Numbered from the stretch's first letter, positions 17,209 to 26,634 are shown. The stretch is DNA of 44,094 nucleotides from Alphaproteobacteria bacterium 32-64-14 (GCA_002280725.1 NCEM01000016.1:1-44094), one strand, 5' to 3'. The notes: generated from the letters alone by a model not told the origin. A program made the numbers and translations.

Positions 17209-17709
17209 ATGCCCCCAGCCATTCCCGGACCCCGCCGCCCGCACGCTCTCGCCGCCAGCCTCATCGCCTGCGCGGGCTTTACCGCCTGCGCCAGCGGCCC
17301 CCTCACACTCGACGATGACCTTATCGTCTCCGGCAAGCGCGTCGGCGAGGTGCAGATCGGCATGCCCCTCTCCACCCTGCTTGCCGTGAAAGGCGCGCCC
17401 GTGCGCACCGCACCGATTCCCAATTCCGACGCCACCACCTACACCTTCCCCGAAGGCTTGACCGTGGGCGCTCATGATGAAGTCTACTGGATCATTGCCG
17501 AGGACGCCCGCTACCACACCGAGGCCGGCGTGCGCCCCGGCACCGAGCAAATCTTCGCCCGCGCCTCTCTCGGGAAGCCCCGTTGCGTTGAAACACGTGG
17601 CGAAACAACGACGTACGACTATGGCAGCATCTATTTCGACGTCAGCAATGGCACCGGCCGCGTCACCCGGGTCGGCGTCGTCGGACAGGATCGGAAGTGC
17701 GAAGGGTAA
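17209..17709 (+). CDS. Putative lipoprotein, function unknown
   Basis: A 166-residue small secreted protein. The N-terminus is basic then hydrophobic (HALAASLIACAGFTACASG); Cys after FTA is a plausible lipobox, so outer-membrane or periplasmic anchoring is likely. The mature part has a segment VGEVQIGMPLSTLLAVKGAP that recalls the GM-xxx-V...G-P motif of BamE/SmpA-type lipoproteins, though too short to assign. Two cysteines near the end (KPRCVET, DRKCEG) may pair in the periplasm. It sits after the methyltransferase and before rne on the same strand. I do not recognise a specific family. Confidence 0.75.
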   Translation: MPPAIPGPRRPHALAASLIACAGFTACASGPLTLDDDLIVSGKRVGEVQIGMPLSTLLAVKGAPVRTAPIPNSDATTYTFPEGLTVGAHDEVYWIIAEDARYHTEAGVRPGTEQIFARASLGKPRCVETRGETTTYDYGSIYFDVSNGTGRVTRVGVVGQDRKCEG

Positions 17710-18062
17710 GGCTCCGAACCATCGATTGATAGGAACGGAACGTTCCTTCTCGATGCTCTTTCCCTTTGGACACAATACGTGCATAGGTGAGTCACGGGGC
17801 TGGCCTTGCTGGCTAGCCCTGTCGCCCTCGTGACGGCCTTCCGAAAAAGCCATCCATAGCAGGGCGTTAGAGGTTCCGCGCGTAGTGGAAGTCTGCGGTT
17901 TTTGCAGCTTCTTTGGCCAGGCAATAATGAACGCGATCACGCGAGATTCAATCAGCCCGACCGGACGCCGAGACCTCTCGTCTCCCGACCAATCCCTGCT
18001 TTTGCGGGCCATGGCCGCGCTTACGCGCGCCGCCCGCCTCCCAGACAAAGAGGTTCTACGAC
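17710..18062 (+). promoter_or_regulatory. Long leader region of rne with stable stem-loop
   Basis: 353 bases without a gene before rne. A strong stem-loop lies at 17791-17834: GTCACG (17791-17796) pairs with CGTGAC (17829-17834), and inside it GGGCTgGCC pairs with GGCtAGCCC around a 5-base loop. A 10-base palindrome GGAACGTTCC lies at 17737-17746 at the upstream edge. The start codon is preceded by GAGG nine bases away. In E. coli, RNase E binds hairpins in its own long 5' leader to control its mRNA; a similar role here is inference from position and structure only. Confidence 0.5.
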
Positions 18063-20516
18063 ATGAGCAAACTCATGCTGATCGACGCGACCCACCCGGA
18101 GGAAACCCGGGTGGCCGTCGTTTCAAACGGCCAGATCGAAGACTTTGATTTCGAGGCCCGGAACAAGCGCCAGCTTCGCGGCAACATCTATCTCGCCAAG
18201 GTAACCCGGGTCGAACCGTCGCTGCAGGCGGCGTTCATCGACTACGGCGGCAACCGCCACGGCTTTCTCGCCTTCTCGGAAATCCATCCCGACTACTACC
18301 AGATCCCCAAAGAGGATCGCGAGGCGCTGATTGCCGAAGCTGACGGCGAAGACGGCGATGAGGATGGCGACGAGGAAGCCGAGAACGACGAAGAATCCGA
18401 TGACGAGGGCGAACGCAAGAAAGCCCGCCGCACGGCGCTTTTCCAGCGCAAGTACAAGATCCAGGAAGTGATCCGTCGCCGTCAGGTGCTGCTGGTGCAG
18501 GCTGTGAAGGAAGAACGCGGCAACAAGGGCGCAGCGCTAACCACCTATCTCTCGCTGGCCGGCCGCTACTGCGTGCTGATGCCCAACACGTCGCGCGGCG
18601 GCGGTATCTCCCGCAAGATCACCAACGCCGCCGATCGCAAGCGCCTGAAGTCGATCACCTCCGAATTCGCGATCCCGGCCGGCGCCGGTCTCATCGTCCG
18701 CACCGCAGGCGCCAAGCGCACGAAAAGCGAAGTGCGCCGCGACTTCGAATACCTCACCAAGCTCTGGCAGCAGATCGTCGGCAAGACGATGGAGTCGATG
18801 GCTCCCGCCCTCATCCACGAGGAAGGCCACCTTGTCCTCCGCGCCGTTCGCGATCTCTACGACAAGGATGTCGAACGTATCATCGTCGAAGGCGACGAAG
18901 CCTACAACGAAGCCCGCACCTTTGTGAAAATGCTGATGCCCTCGCACACCCGCAAGGTGGTGCAGCACGAGGACAACGGCCCGCTGTTCGTGATGACCGG
19001 CGTTGAGGACCAGCTCGAAGGCATCTACTCGCCCACCGTCCAGCTGCCCTCCGGCGGCTACATCGTGATCAACCAGACCGAAGCGCTCGTCGCCATCGAC
19101 GTGAACTCGGGCAAGTCCACGCGCGAACGCAACGTCGAAACCACTGCGCTGAAGACCAACCTGGAAGCCGCCGCCGAAGCCAGCCGCCAGATGCGCTTGC
19201 GCGACCTAGCTGGCCTCATCGTCATCGACTTCATCGACATGGAAGACGGCAAGAACAACCGCGCCGTCGAAAAGAAGATGAAGGACTCGCTGAAGATCGA
19301 CCGCGCTCGCGTGCAGACCGGCCGCATCTCGCAATTCGGCTTGTTCGAAATCTCGCGCCAACGCCGTCGCGCCGGCGTACTCGAGCTATCGTCGGAAGTC
19401 TGCGATCATTGCGGTGGCACGGGCCGCGTCCGCTCGATCGAAAGCGCCGCGATCCAGCTCCTCCGCACCATCGAAGCCCGCGCCGCGGACGACCGCGTCC
19501 AGACCGTCCACGTCGAAGCAGCCCCCGAAGTCGCGCTCTACCTGCTGAACGAAAAGCGCGCGCCGATCGCCGATATCGAGCGCGAATGCCACGTCGTCGT
19601 CCGCATCGAGGCAGATGAAGACCTCAAGACCGGCGCCTTCAACATCGAAGGCCGCGCCGAAGGCAACGTCATCCAGCCGCGTCCGATGCAGCCGGTCGAC
19701 CTGCGCAAGCTCAAACCGCTACCGCCGCCAGCCGATGATGAGATCGAAGACGAAGACGAAGAAATCATCGACGACGGTTCGGACGACGAGGATGATCACG
19801 AAGGCCACGACCACGCCGGTCACGATCATGACCACGAGGAAGATGGCGAAGAAGAAGCCAGCGCCGACGGCGAAGAAGATGAAGACGGCAAGAGCGACCG
19901 CAGCCGCCGTGGCCGCCGTGGCGGGCGCCGCCGGCGTGGAGGACGTGAGCAACGTCCGCGCGATGGCGCCGATGCCGAAGGCTCAGAAGCTGGCGACGAA
20001 GCGCAACCGATCGCCGCTCGCGATGATGGCGACCGCGACGGTGGCCGTGGCGGACGCCGCCGCCGCCGCGGCGGACGCGACCGTGATCGCGACCGTGGTG
20101 AACGCAACCGCATTCCCGACATCGCCTTCGATGGCGGCGAGATGCTGGATTCGATCGCCTCGGCGCCGTTCCTGGTCGCAGCTGCTGCTGCGATCGAGGC
20201 CCAGGTCGAAGCCCCCTCGGCTCCCCTAGACGCCCCGCCGATCGCCGCGGCCCCGGTTTTTGCAGCTCCCGCAGAGAGCGAGCCTGAGCCGGTCGTAACT
20301 GCGCGAGAGCCGGAACCCGCCATTCCCGTGGCCAAGGCGGCCCCTGCCGACCTTGAAATCGCCTCATCTCCTGCCGAACCTCAGTCTGCGGAGACGGCGG
20401 AGTCTCAGGCCGAAGCACGCCGGCACGCCATCCATGGCGCGCCGGATGCGGACGAGCCGTCGCCTGACAAGGCTCCGCGCAAAGCCGGCTGGTGGAGCCG
20501 CCGCAAGACGGGCTGA
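18063..20516 (+). CDS. rne: Ribonuclease E
   Basis: The endoribonuclease that starts mRNA decay and processes rRNA, and scaffolds the degradosome. It has 817 residues. An S1 domain covers about 37-150 and carries the alphaproteobacterial acidic insertion (about 92-118, Glu/Asp-rich). Catalytic aspartates lie in VAIDVNSGKST (about 345) and IVIDFIDMED (about 387). The Zn-link is CDHCGGTGRV (about 446). The C-terminal scaffold (from about 560) alternates a His/Asp-rich tract, Arg-rich RNA-binding blocks (RRGRRGGRRRRGG) and a Pro/Ala/Glu-rich stretch. It ends in KAGWWSRRKTG; the GWW motif is the PNPase-binding site known from Caulobacter. GAGG precedes the ATG. A long leader suggests self-regulation. 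Confidence 0.97.
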   Translation: MSKLMLIDATHPEETRVAVVSNGQIEDFDFEARNKRQLRGNIYLAKVTRVEPSLQAAFIDYGGNRHGFLAFSEIHPDYYQIPKEDREALIAEADGEDGDEDGDEEAENDEESDDEGERKKARRTALFQRKYKIQEVIRRRQVLLVQAVKEERGNKGAALTTYLSLAGRYCVLMPNTSRGGGISRKITNAADRKRLKSITSEFAIPAGAGLIVRTAGAKRTKSEVRRDFEYLTKLWQQIVGKTMESMAPALIHEEGHLVLRAVRDLYDKDVERIIVEGDEAYNEARTFVKMLMPSHTRKVVQHEDNGPLFVMTGVEDQLEGIYSPTVQLPSGGYIVINQTEALVAIDVNSGKSTRERNVETTALKTNLEAAAEASRQMRLRDLAGLIVIDFIDMEDGKNNRAVEKKMKDSLKIDRARVQTGRISQFGLFEISRQRRRAGVLELSSEVCDHCGGTGRVRSIESAAIQLLRTIEARAADDRVQTVHVEAAPEVALYLLNEKRAPIADIERECHVVVRIEADEDLKTGAFNIEGRAEGNVIQPRPMQPVDLRKLKPLPPPADDEIEDEDEEIIDDGSDDEDDHEGHDHAGHDHDHEEDGEEEASADGEEDEDGKSDRSRRGRRGGRRRRGGREQRPRDGADAEGSEAGDEAQPIAARDDGDRDGGRGGRRRRRGGRDRDRDRGERNRIPDIAFDGGEMLDSIASAPFLVAAAAAIEAQVEAPSAPLDAPPIAAAPVFAAPAESEPEPVVTAREPEPAIPVAKAAPADLEIASSPAEPQSAETAESQAEARRHAIHGAPDADEPSPDKAPRKAGWWSRRKTG

Positions 20517-20620
20517 TGCGCCTGCCTTGATCCGCCGCGCCGGCGCCATTCGCATTTGCCTGCCCCATCCATGCGGATAGGGTGAGCAAAGGCGGGACGA
20601 CGGACTGAAGGAGAGCTCGT

Positions 20621-22009
20621 ATGGGCATTGTCACAAAAGTCCTGCCGGCTCTGGCCGCCGCCATGCTCGCGCTTGGAGCCGCCTTGCCAGCGTCAGCGCA
20701 GGGCCTGATCCGTGACGCCGAGATCGAGCAGATCCTGCGCGACTATTCCGATCCGATCTTTGAAGCCGCCGGCCTCAAGCCGTCCGACGTCAACATCTAC
20801 ATCGTGCAGGACGACAGCCTGAACGCCTTTGTCGCCGCCGGGCAGAACATGTTTCTCCACACAGGCCTCATCATGGAGGCGCGCACGCCGGAGGAATTGA
20901 AGGGCGTCATCGCGCACGAGACCGGCCATATTGCGGGTGGCCACAACGTTACGCGCGAAGCGGCGATGGGCGCTTACGGTGGCACCTCGCTGATCACCAT
21001 GGGTCTCGGCGCCCTCGCCCTGTTCGCAGGCGCGCCTGACGCCGCCCTCGCCCTGTTCGGCAGCGCGCCGCAGTTCGGCATGATGACGCTGTTCAAGTTC
21101 ACGCGCATCGATGAAAGCTCGGCCGACCAGTACGGCCTCAGCTTCCTCGAGAAGACTGGCCAGTCCGCTGATGGTCTCGTCGCTTTCATGGAGAACTTCC
21201 GCTATCAGGAACTGATGTCGGAAAGCCGTCGCGATCCCTATTTCCGCACGCACCCGATCTCCAGCGACCGCATCGCAGCCCTGACCCGCCGCGCCAAGGA
21301 CGTCACCGCCAAGTCCAGCCCGCAAAGCCCTGAGGCGATCGAGGAACTGGCGATGATGAAGGCCAAGCTGGTCGGCTTCATCGGCCCCGCCAACCGCGTG
21401 GCCTCGCGCTATCCGACGACCGATCAGTCGCTGCCTGCCAAGTACGCTCGCGCCATCGCCGCCTATCGCGCCGTCGACATCAAGGCTGCGCTCACGCAGA
21501 CCGACGACCTGATCACGATCGAGCCCGACAACGCCTATTTCTACGAACTGAAGGGCCAGATCCTGTTCGAGAGCGGCCGCGCAACTGAGTCAGTTCAATG
21601 GCACCGCAAGTCTGTCGAACTCGCGCCGCATCATGCCCTGCTGAAGGTCAACCTCGCGCGCTCGCTGATCGGCACCAAGGATGAGAACGATCTCGCCGAA
21701 GCCGAAGGCCTGCTGATGGATGCGATCCAGCTCGAACACGACAATTCCTTCGCGTGGAACCAGCTGGCGGTGGTGTACGGCCGGATGGACCGCATCGGCG
21801 ATGCCGACCTCGCAACGGCCGAGGAAGCGTATTACCGGGGCGACATGGCGCGCGCCTACGTCTTCGCCCGCCGCGCCGTCGACAAGCTCGACCCCAACAC
21901 GCCGAACGGCCGGCGCGCCGACGACATCGCGGCCCTGGCCGACCCGCGTATCCAGCCGCGCGGCGGCCGTCAGGGCTTTTCGGGCGCGGCGCTGGCGCCG
22001 CATCCGTGA
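20621..22009 (+). CDS. Secreted M48 metalloprotease with TPR domain (BepA-like)
   Basis: A 462-residue periplasmic zinc protease of the M48 family fused to tetratricopeptide repeats, the architecture of BepA/YfgC, which controls the quality of outer-membrane protein assembly. A signal peptide ends near ASAQG (about residue 27). The zinc site is HETGH (about 99-103), with the third ligand expected in DESSADQYGLSFL. Repeats cover about 280-430 (YFYELKGQILFESGRATES, FAWNQLAVVYGRMDRIGDA). GGAG lies ten bases before the ATG. It follows rne by 104 bases and precedes a DsbA-like lipoprotein, another envelope quality-control type protein. The exact substrate is inferred from the family. Confidence 0.92.
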   Translation: MGIVTKVLPALAAAMLALGAALPASAQGLIRDAEIEQILRDYSDPIFEAAGLKPSDVNIYIVQDDSLNAFVAAGQNMFLHTGLIMEARTPEELKGVIAHETGHIAGGHNVTREAAMGAYGGTSLITMGLGALALFAGAPDAALALFGSAPQFGMMTLFKFTRIDESSADQYGLSFLEKTGQSADGLVAFMENFRYQELMSESRRDPYFRTHPISSDRIAALTRRAKDVTAKSSPQSPEAIEELAMMKAKLVGFIGPANRVASRYPTTDQSLPAKYARAIAAYRAVDIKAALTQTDDLITIEPDNAYFYELKGQILFESGRATESVQWHRKSVELAPHHALLKVNLARSLIGTKDENDLAEAEGLLMDAIQLEHDNSFAWNQLAVVYGRMDRIGDADLATAEEAYYRGDMARAYVFARRAVDKLDPNTPNGRRADDIAALADPRIQPRGGRQGFSGAALAPHP

Positions 22010-22084
22010 TGCTGGATTCGTGCCCACGTAAGGCATATCTGGGAATGACTGCTTCGTACGGCCTTGCCTGACAGGATGAACTTT

Positions 22085-22852
22085 ATGCGCGTGACGTTGC
22101 CTCTCCTTGCTGCGGCTGTGGCCCTTTCAGCCGCGACACTGTCCGCCTGCGGCCAGTCCGGGGTGAAGGCCCCTGACAGTATCGGCCGCATGGAAAAGGC
22201 CGAGGTCGAGGCCATCGTGCGCGAGTTCCTGCTGCGCGAGCCGGAAATGCTTTACGAGATGCAGAGCGCCTACCAGGTGAAAGAGTCGCTCCAGCAAGCG
22301 CTCAAGGCTGAAGCGGCCTGGGACAAGCTGATCTCTACCTCGCAGAACGACCCCGTCATCGGCCGCAAGGATGCGCCGATCACCATCATCGAATTCAGCG
22401 ACTATGAGTGCAGCGTCTGCAAACGCGCGCTGTCATGGGTCATCTCCCAGGTCGACGACCGGCGCGGCGACATCCGTCTCATCGTCAAGGAATCCGCCTG
22501 GAAGGAGCCGACCTCAGAGCCTGCGGCCCGCGCCGCTCTCGCCGCGCGCAAGCAGGGCAAGTATCGCGAAATGCACATCGCCCTGATGAAGGCTCCCTTC
22601 GGCGCCCACACGCCCGAACACATCGAAACGATGGCGCGCTCGATCGGTCTCGATATCCCGCGTTTGAAGTCCGACATGGTCAGCCCGGAAATCACGGCGC
22701 AGATCGCCAAGTATGGCGAGGAGTATGACCTCGCCGGCATCCAGGGCACGCCGTCTTTCCTCGTCAACGGCACGTTCGTCGGCGGCTTCGACCAGGCTGG
22801 CCTTGAATCCCTGCTCGACGCCAAGCGCGCCGAGATCAAGGACAAGAAGTAG
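22085..22852 (+). CDS. DsbA-family thiol oxidoreductase lipoprotein
   Basis: A 255-residue periplasmic thioredoxin-fold protein. The ATG at 22085 is preferred because AGGA lies eight bases upstream and it begins the signal sequence (MRVTLPLLAAAVALSAATLS) ending in lipobox LSAC; an ATG at 22076 is possible. An N-terminal helical segment (about 35-85, EAIVREFLLREPEMLYEM) is typical of the ScsC/Com1-like branch, where it can drive oligomer formation. The active site is CSVC (about 108-111) and the cis-proline is in IQGTPSFLVNG. Likely makes or isomerises disulfides. It ends three bases before the converging thiG gene. 75 bases after the M48 gene; co-transcription is likely. Confidence 0.9.
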   Translation: MRVTLPLLAAAVALSAATLSACGQSGVKAPDSIGRMEKAEVEAIVREFLLREPEMLYEMQSAYQVKESLQQALKAEAAWDKLISTSQNDPVIGRKDAPITIIEFSDYECSVCKRALSWVISQVDDRRGDIRLIVKESAWKEPTSEPAARAALAARKQGKYREMHIALMKAPFGAHTPEHIETMARSIGLDIPRLKSDMVSPEITAQIAKYGEEYDLAGIQGTPSFLVNGTFVGGFDQAGLESLLDAKRAEIKDKK

Positions 22853-22855
22853 GCG

Positions 22856-23629
22856 CTAGATCAGCCCGCCAAGGGGGCTCGACGGGTCGGCATAGCGCTT
22901 CATCGCCATACGCCCGGCGAGATACGCTTCGCGCCCCGCGATCACGGCATGCTTCATCGCACGTGCCATCCCGACCGGGTCCTTGGCGGCCGCAATCGCG
23001 GTGTTGGCGATGACAGCATCGCACCCCAGCTCCATCGCAATCGTGGCGTCAGACGCTGTGCCGACACCCGCATCCACCAGCACCGGCACCTTCGCCTGCT
23101 CGACAATCAGCCTGATATTCACACGGTTCTGGATGCCCAAACCTGATCCAATGGGCGAAGCCGCCGGCATGATCGCCGCAGCGCCCGCTTCCTCCAGCCG
23201 CTTCGCAAACACGACATCGTCCGTGCAGTAGACCATCACGTCGAAGCCGTCCTTCACCAGCATCTCGGTCGCGCGCAGCGTCTCGATCATGTCGGGATAA
23301 AGGTGCGCTGTATTCGATAGCACTTCGAGCTTCACCAGCGACCACCCGCCCGCCTCGCGCGCAAGGCGCAACGTCCGCACCGCATCCTCGCCCGTGAAAC
23401 AACCGGCCGTGTTCGGCAGGTAGGTGAACTTCTTCGGATCAAGGTGATCGATCAGCCGATCCGACCCCTTGTCAGCCACATTCACCCGCCGCAACGCCAC
23501 CGTCACGATCTCAGCGCCAGCCGCCTCCGCAGCTTCAGCGTTCTGCGCATAGGTCGCGTACTTCCCCGTGCCCACGATGAGGCGCGAGGTGAATGCGCGG
23601 CCTGCGATGATGAGTTTGTCTTCGGTCAT
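22856..23629 (-). CDS. thiG: Thiazole synthase
   Basis: ThiG forms the thiazole ring of thiamine from deoxyxylulose phosphate, dehydroglycine and ThiS thiocarboxylate. 257 residues, the usual length. The Schiff-base lysine is in LVKLEVLSN (about residue 98). Other signatures: [10 protein letters not shown] at the N-terminus, [30 protein letters not shown] and AVIANTAIA. The ATG overlaps the stop codon of the upstream unknown gene as ATGA (23626-23629). No thiO, thiE, thiC or thiD is in the window. Confidence 0.96.
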   Translation of the reverse strand: MTEDKLIIAGRAFTSRLIVGTGKYATYAQNAEAAEAAGAEIVTVALRRVNVADKGSDRLIDHLDPKKFTYLPNTAGCFTGEDAVRTLRLAREAGGWSLVKLEVLSNTAHLYPDMIETLRATEMLVKDGFDVMVYCTDDVVFAKRLEEAGAAAIMPAASPIGSGLGIQNRVNIRLIVEQAKVPVLVDAGVGTASDATIAMELGCDAVIANTAIAAAKDPVGMARAMKHAVIAGREAYLAGRMAMKRYADPSSPLGGLI

Positions 23630-23955
23630 AGCAATTCCTGCGCGATGCCGTGGCTGAGGGCTTCGAGATAGCGACGCGCAGCCTTCGCGTCAGCACCAAA
23701 GTCGAACTGTATTCCCCAAGCCGGGCCGGCTGATCGATTCAGCAGGCCCTTCAGGTCGGAGGCCGTAACACTGTCGTCGGCGAGAAGCGCGTCCACGTAG
23801 GTCTTCACTTCACTCAGCCGCCCCGGCCCCATGTCGCCGTGCCGGGCCACCAAATCACGCGCGATCCTGATCTCTCGCCCGTCCTCGGCGGGGTCAATCA
23901 TGAGCAAGAGCTCGCTAAAGACGCTAGGCGGTTGATCCACCCGCGAGCGCCCCAT
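23626..23955 (-). CDS. Unknown protein between thiS and thiG
   Basis: A 109-residue protein I do not recognise. It starts at ATG 23955, which overlaps the thiS stop as TGATG, and ends overlapping the thiG start as ATGA, so it is translationally locked into the operon. The sequence is acidic, soluble and probably mostly helical ([54 protein letters not shown]). It has no cysteine and no visible catalytic motif. Position suggests a part in sulfur transfer or thiazole synthesis, or simply a passenger; this is inference. A GTG one codon upstream is an alternative start. Confidence 0.75.
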   Translation of the reverse strand: MGRSRVDQPPSVFSELLLMIDPAEDGREIRIARDLVARHGDMGPGRLSEVKTYVDALLADDSVTASDLKGLLNRSAGPAWGIQFDFGADAKAARRYLEALSHGIAQELL

Positions 23956-24155
23956 CACCCGCCCCCCACAAACTGCACGATCTCGATCCGGTCCCCCTCC
24001 GCCAGCGCGGTCGTTCCAAACGCCGACTTGGGCACGATTTCCCGGTTCCGTTCCACAGCGACGCCCTTCTGCGGCAGGCCCAGCTGGTCCAGAAATGCGG
24101 CTACGGTGGCGCCTTCCGCAGCTTCCGTGGCTTCTCCGTTGAGGAACAAGTTCAT
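23955..24155 (-). CDS. thiS: Sulfur carrier protein ThiS
   Basis: A 66-residue ubiquitin-like sulfur carrier. The C-terminal Gly-Gly that is adenylated and thiocarboxylated is present (IVQFVGGG; three glycines at the end). The family core LNGEATEAAEGATVAAFLDQL and VAVERNREIVP are clear. First gene of thiS-unknown-thiG, reading away from aroQ. The 102-base gap to aroQ is too short and lacks the conserved boxes for a TPP riboswitch, so thiamine control is not visible here. Confidence 0.92.
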   Translation of the reverse strand: MNLFLNGEATEAAEGATVAAFLDQLGLPQKGVAVERNREIVPKSAFGTTALAEGDRIEIVQFVGGG

Positions 24156-24257
24156 TTCATCGTCTCAGGCATTTGATCCCGCGGGGGATTGTCCTATTCA
24201 TTCCACGCCGCGCGAAGGGGGATCGCGTTGCGAACCGATCTCAACTAGGCGTCGTGC

Positions 24258-24707
24258 ATGAGCCTGACCATCTACGTCCTGAACGGCCCCAACCTCAACC
24301 TCTTGGGCGAGCGCGAACCGGCCATCTACGGGACAGCCACCCTCGCAGACCTCGAAAAACTGTCGCAGGCGGCTGCGGCGCCCTTCGGGGCAACTGTGGT
24401 TTTCCGCCAGTCCAACCACGAGGGCGAGCTTGTGGATTGGGTGCAGGAAGCACGTAGACAGGCCGCAGCCGTGGTCATAAACGCGGGCGGCTATACGCAT
24501 TCCTCGGTCGCGCTCCACGACGCGCTCAAGGTGTTGACCATTCCGGTCGTGGAAGTGCATCTCAGCAATCCTGGGAATCGGGAAGACTTCAGGCACAAGA
24601 GCCTGGTGTCCCCTGCCGCCTCCGGCGTCATCGCCGGCTTTGGTCCCCTGGGCTATCGCCTAGCCATCGAGGCGGCGGTCGCCCTTGCTGCTAAGAAGAA
24701 AGACTGA
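24258..24707 (+). CDS. aroQ: 3-dehydroquinate dehydratase, type II
   Basis: Third step of the shikimate pathway, dehydrating 3-dehydroquinate. 149 residues, typical for the dodecameric type II enzyme. Motifs: [18 protein letters not shown] with the catalytic tyrosine, [30 protein letters not shown], and [20 protein letters not shown] with the catalytic histidine. AGG lies eight bases before the ATG. It heads aroQ-accB-accC, with a 5-base gap to accB, an arrangement common in alphaproteobacteria. Confidence 0.97.
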   Translation: MSLTIYVLNGPNLNLLGEREPAIYGTATLADLEKLSQAAAAPFGATVVFRQSNHEGELVDWVQEARRQAAAVVINAGGYTHSSVALHDALKVLTIPVVEVHLSNPGNREDFRHKSLVSPAASGVIAGFGPLGYRLAIEAAVALAAKKKD

Positions 24708-24712
24708 CGCTC

Positions 24713-25213
24713 ATGGCCGACAAGCCTTCCGAGAAGAATGGGCCTTCCGAAAAGAATGGCCGCTTCGACACCGGGTTGATCCGGGAACTCGCCGCCATCC
24801 TGCGCGAAGCCGATCTCGGTGAGATCGAGATCGAGCAAGCGGGCACGCGCATCAAGGTCGTGAAGCCCGTTGCTGCTGCTCAGGTCGCCTATGCGCCCGC
24901 GTCCGTCCACGCAGCCCCTGCCCCCTCTGCTGCGCCTGCCTCGGCTGCCCCCGTCGCGGCTGGCTCGCTTCGCGATCACCCCGGCGCCGTGAAGTCGCCC
25001 ATGGTCGGCACGGTCTACCTGCAGGCCGAAGAAGGCGCCCCGAAATTCGTGAAGGTCGGCGACACGGTCAACGCCGGCGCCACGCTGCTCCTCATCGAAG
25101 CGATGAAAACGTTTAACCCGGTCACGGCCCCGCGCGGTGGCAAGGTCACGCAGATCCTGATTGACAACCAGCAGCCGGTCGAGTTCGGCGAACCCCTCGT
25201 CATCATCGAGTAA
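24713..25213 (+). CDS. accB: Acetyl-CoA carboxylase biotin carboxyl carrier protein
   Basis: Carries the biotin that shuttles carboxyl groups in the first step of fatty acid synthesis. 166 residues: an N-terminal helix pair (IRELAAILREADLGEIEIEQ), an Ala/Pro-rich mobile linker (about 60-85) and the biotinyl domain. The biotinylated lysine is Lys132 in IEAMKTFNPV (AMKT where E. coli has AMKM), and the thumb region is SPMVGTVYLQAEEGAP. A duplicated KNGPSEKNG lies at the N-terminus. Five bases after aroQ and six before accC: one operon. Confidence 0.96.
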   Translation: MADKPSEKNGPSEKNGRFDTGLIRELAAILREADLGEIEIEQAGTRIKVVKPVAAAQVAYAPASVHAAPAPSAAPASAAPVAAGSLRDHPGAVKSPMVGTVYLQAEEGAPKFVKVGDTVNAGATLLLIEAMKTFNPVTAPRGGKVTQILIDNQQPVEFGEPLVIIE

Positions 25214-25219
25214 AACCCG

Positions 25220-26563
25220 ATGTTCGAGAAAATCCTCATTGCGAACCGCGGAGAGATCGCCCTCCGCGTGCACCGTGCGTGCAAGGAAATGGGCATCTCG
25301 ACGGTGGCCATCCATTCCGAGGCAGACCGTAGCGCGATGCACGTCCGCCTCGCGGATGAAAGCGTCTGCGTCGGCCCCGCTCCCTCGCCAAAGTCTTATC
25401 TGAACATCCCCGCCATCATCACCGCTGCCAAGATCACAGGCGCGCAGGCGATCCACCCCGGCTACGGCTTCCTCTCCGAGAACGCCAAGTTCGCCGAGAT
25501 CGTCGAGAAGTCGGGCATCACCTTTATCGGCCCGAAGCCCGAACACATCCGGATGATGGGCGACAAGATCACCGCGAAGGATGCAATCCAGACCGCAGGA
25601 ATTCCCGTCGTTCCCGGCTCCGATGGCGAAGTCGCCACGCTTGAGCAGGCTAAGGCCGACGCCAAGCGCATCGGCTATCCCGTCCTCATGAAGGCCACCG
25701 CCGGCGGCGGTGGCCGCGGCATGAAAGTGGCGCTCACGCCCGAAGATCTCGAACTCGCCTTCATGTCTGCGCGCACGGAAGCCAAAACCGCGTTCGGCAA
25801 CGAAGCCGTCTACATGGAGAAGTATCTCCAGAAGCCGCGCCACATCGAAATCCAGGTCGTCGCCGACAGCCACGGCAACGTCATCCATCTGGGCGAGCGC
25901 GACTGCTCGCTGCAACGCCGCCACCAGAAAGTGTTCGAGGAAGCGCCCTCGCCTGTCATCGACGATGCCGCTCGCGCCGCCATCGGCAAGGTCGTCACCA
26001 ACGCCATCAAGAAGCTCGGCTATTTAGGTGTCGGCACGATCGAATTTCTCTACGAGAATGGCGAGTTCTACTTCATCGAGATGAACACGCGCCTGCAGGT
26101 CGAACATCCGGTGACCGAGATGATCACGGACGTCGACCTCGTGCAGGAACAGATCCGGATCGCTGCCGGCGAGAGGCTCTCGCTCACGCAGAAGGATGTC
26201 GCCATCCATGGCCATGCCATCGAATGCCGCATCAATGCCGAAAATCCGGAAACCTTCACGCCGTCACCCGGCCTGATCCAGGAATTCCATGCGCCCGGCG
26301 GTCTCGGCGTCCGTCTCGATAGCGCGGCCTACTCCGGCTATCGCGTGCCGCCGCACTACGACAGCCTCATCGGCAAGCTCATCGTGCATGCGCCCACCCG
26401 CAAGGAGGCGCTTGCCCGCCTGCGCCGCGCGCTCGACGAAACGGTCGTCGCCGGGGTTGAAACCACGCTGCCGCTGCATCGCCGACTCGCCAGCAACGAG
26501 GACGTTGCCAAGGGCGATTACGACATTCACTGGCTCGAGAAATTCCTCGGGATGAAGAAGTAG
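25220..26563 (+). CDS. accC: Acetyl-CoA carboxylase biotin carboxylase subunit
   Basis: ATP-dependent carboxylation of biotin on AccB. 447 residues, the standard length. The ATP-grasp fold shows [18 protein letters not shown] at the N-terminus, [16 protein letters not shown], the glycine loop [45 protein letters not shown], and the catalytic [17 protein letters not shown]. Complete and ordinary. Forms the biotin half of acetyl-CoA carboxylase with AccB; accA and accD are not in the window. Confidence 0.98.
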   Translation: MFEKILIANRGEIALRVHRACKEMGISTVAIHSEADRSAMHVRLADESVCVGPAPSPKSYLNIPAIITAAKITGAQAIHPGYGFLSENAKFAEIVEKSGITFIGPKPEHIRMMGDKITAKDAIQTAGIPVVPGSDGEVATLEQAKADAKRIGYPVLMKATAGGGGRGMKVALTPEDLELAFMSARTEAKTAFGNEAVYMEKYLQKPRHIEIQVVADSHGNVIHLGERDCSLQRRHQKVFEEAPSPVIDDAARAAIGKVVTNAIKKLGYLGVGTIEFLYENGEFYFIEMNTRLQVEHPVTEMITDVDLVQEQIRIAAGERLSLTQKDVAIHGHAIECRINAENPETFTPSPGLIQEFHAPGGLGVRLDSAAYSGYRVPPHYDSLIGKLIVHAPTRKEALARLRRALDETVVAGVETTLPLHRRLASNEDVAKGDYDIHWLEKFLGMKK

Positions 26564-26634
26564 GCGCGACGCACCAGCTCGCCCTGCTGGCAGCACGGCT
26601 TGAAAAACGCCGCGCATCCCGCAACACTCGTTGC

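Noticed and set aside
19719..20664. Long minus-strand frames opposite the RNase E scaffold
   Set aside because: They mirror the repetitive Asp/His/Arg codons of the scaffold and have no independent support.
24156..24257. TPP riboswitch upstream of thiS
   Set aside because: Only 102 bases separate thiS from aroQ and none of the conserved TPP-binding boxes is visible on either strand.
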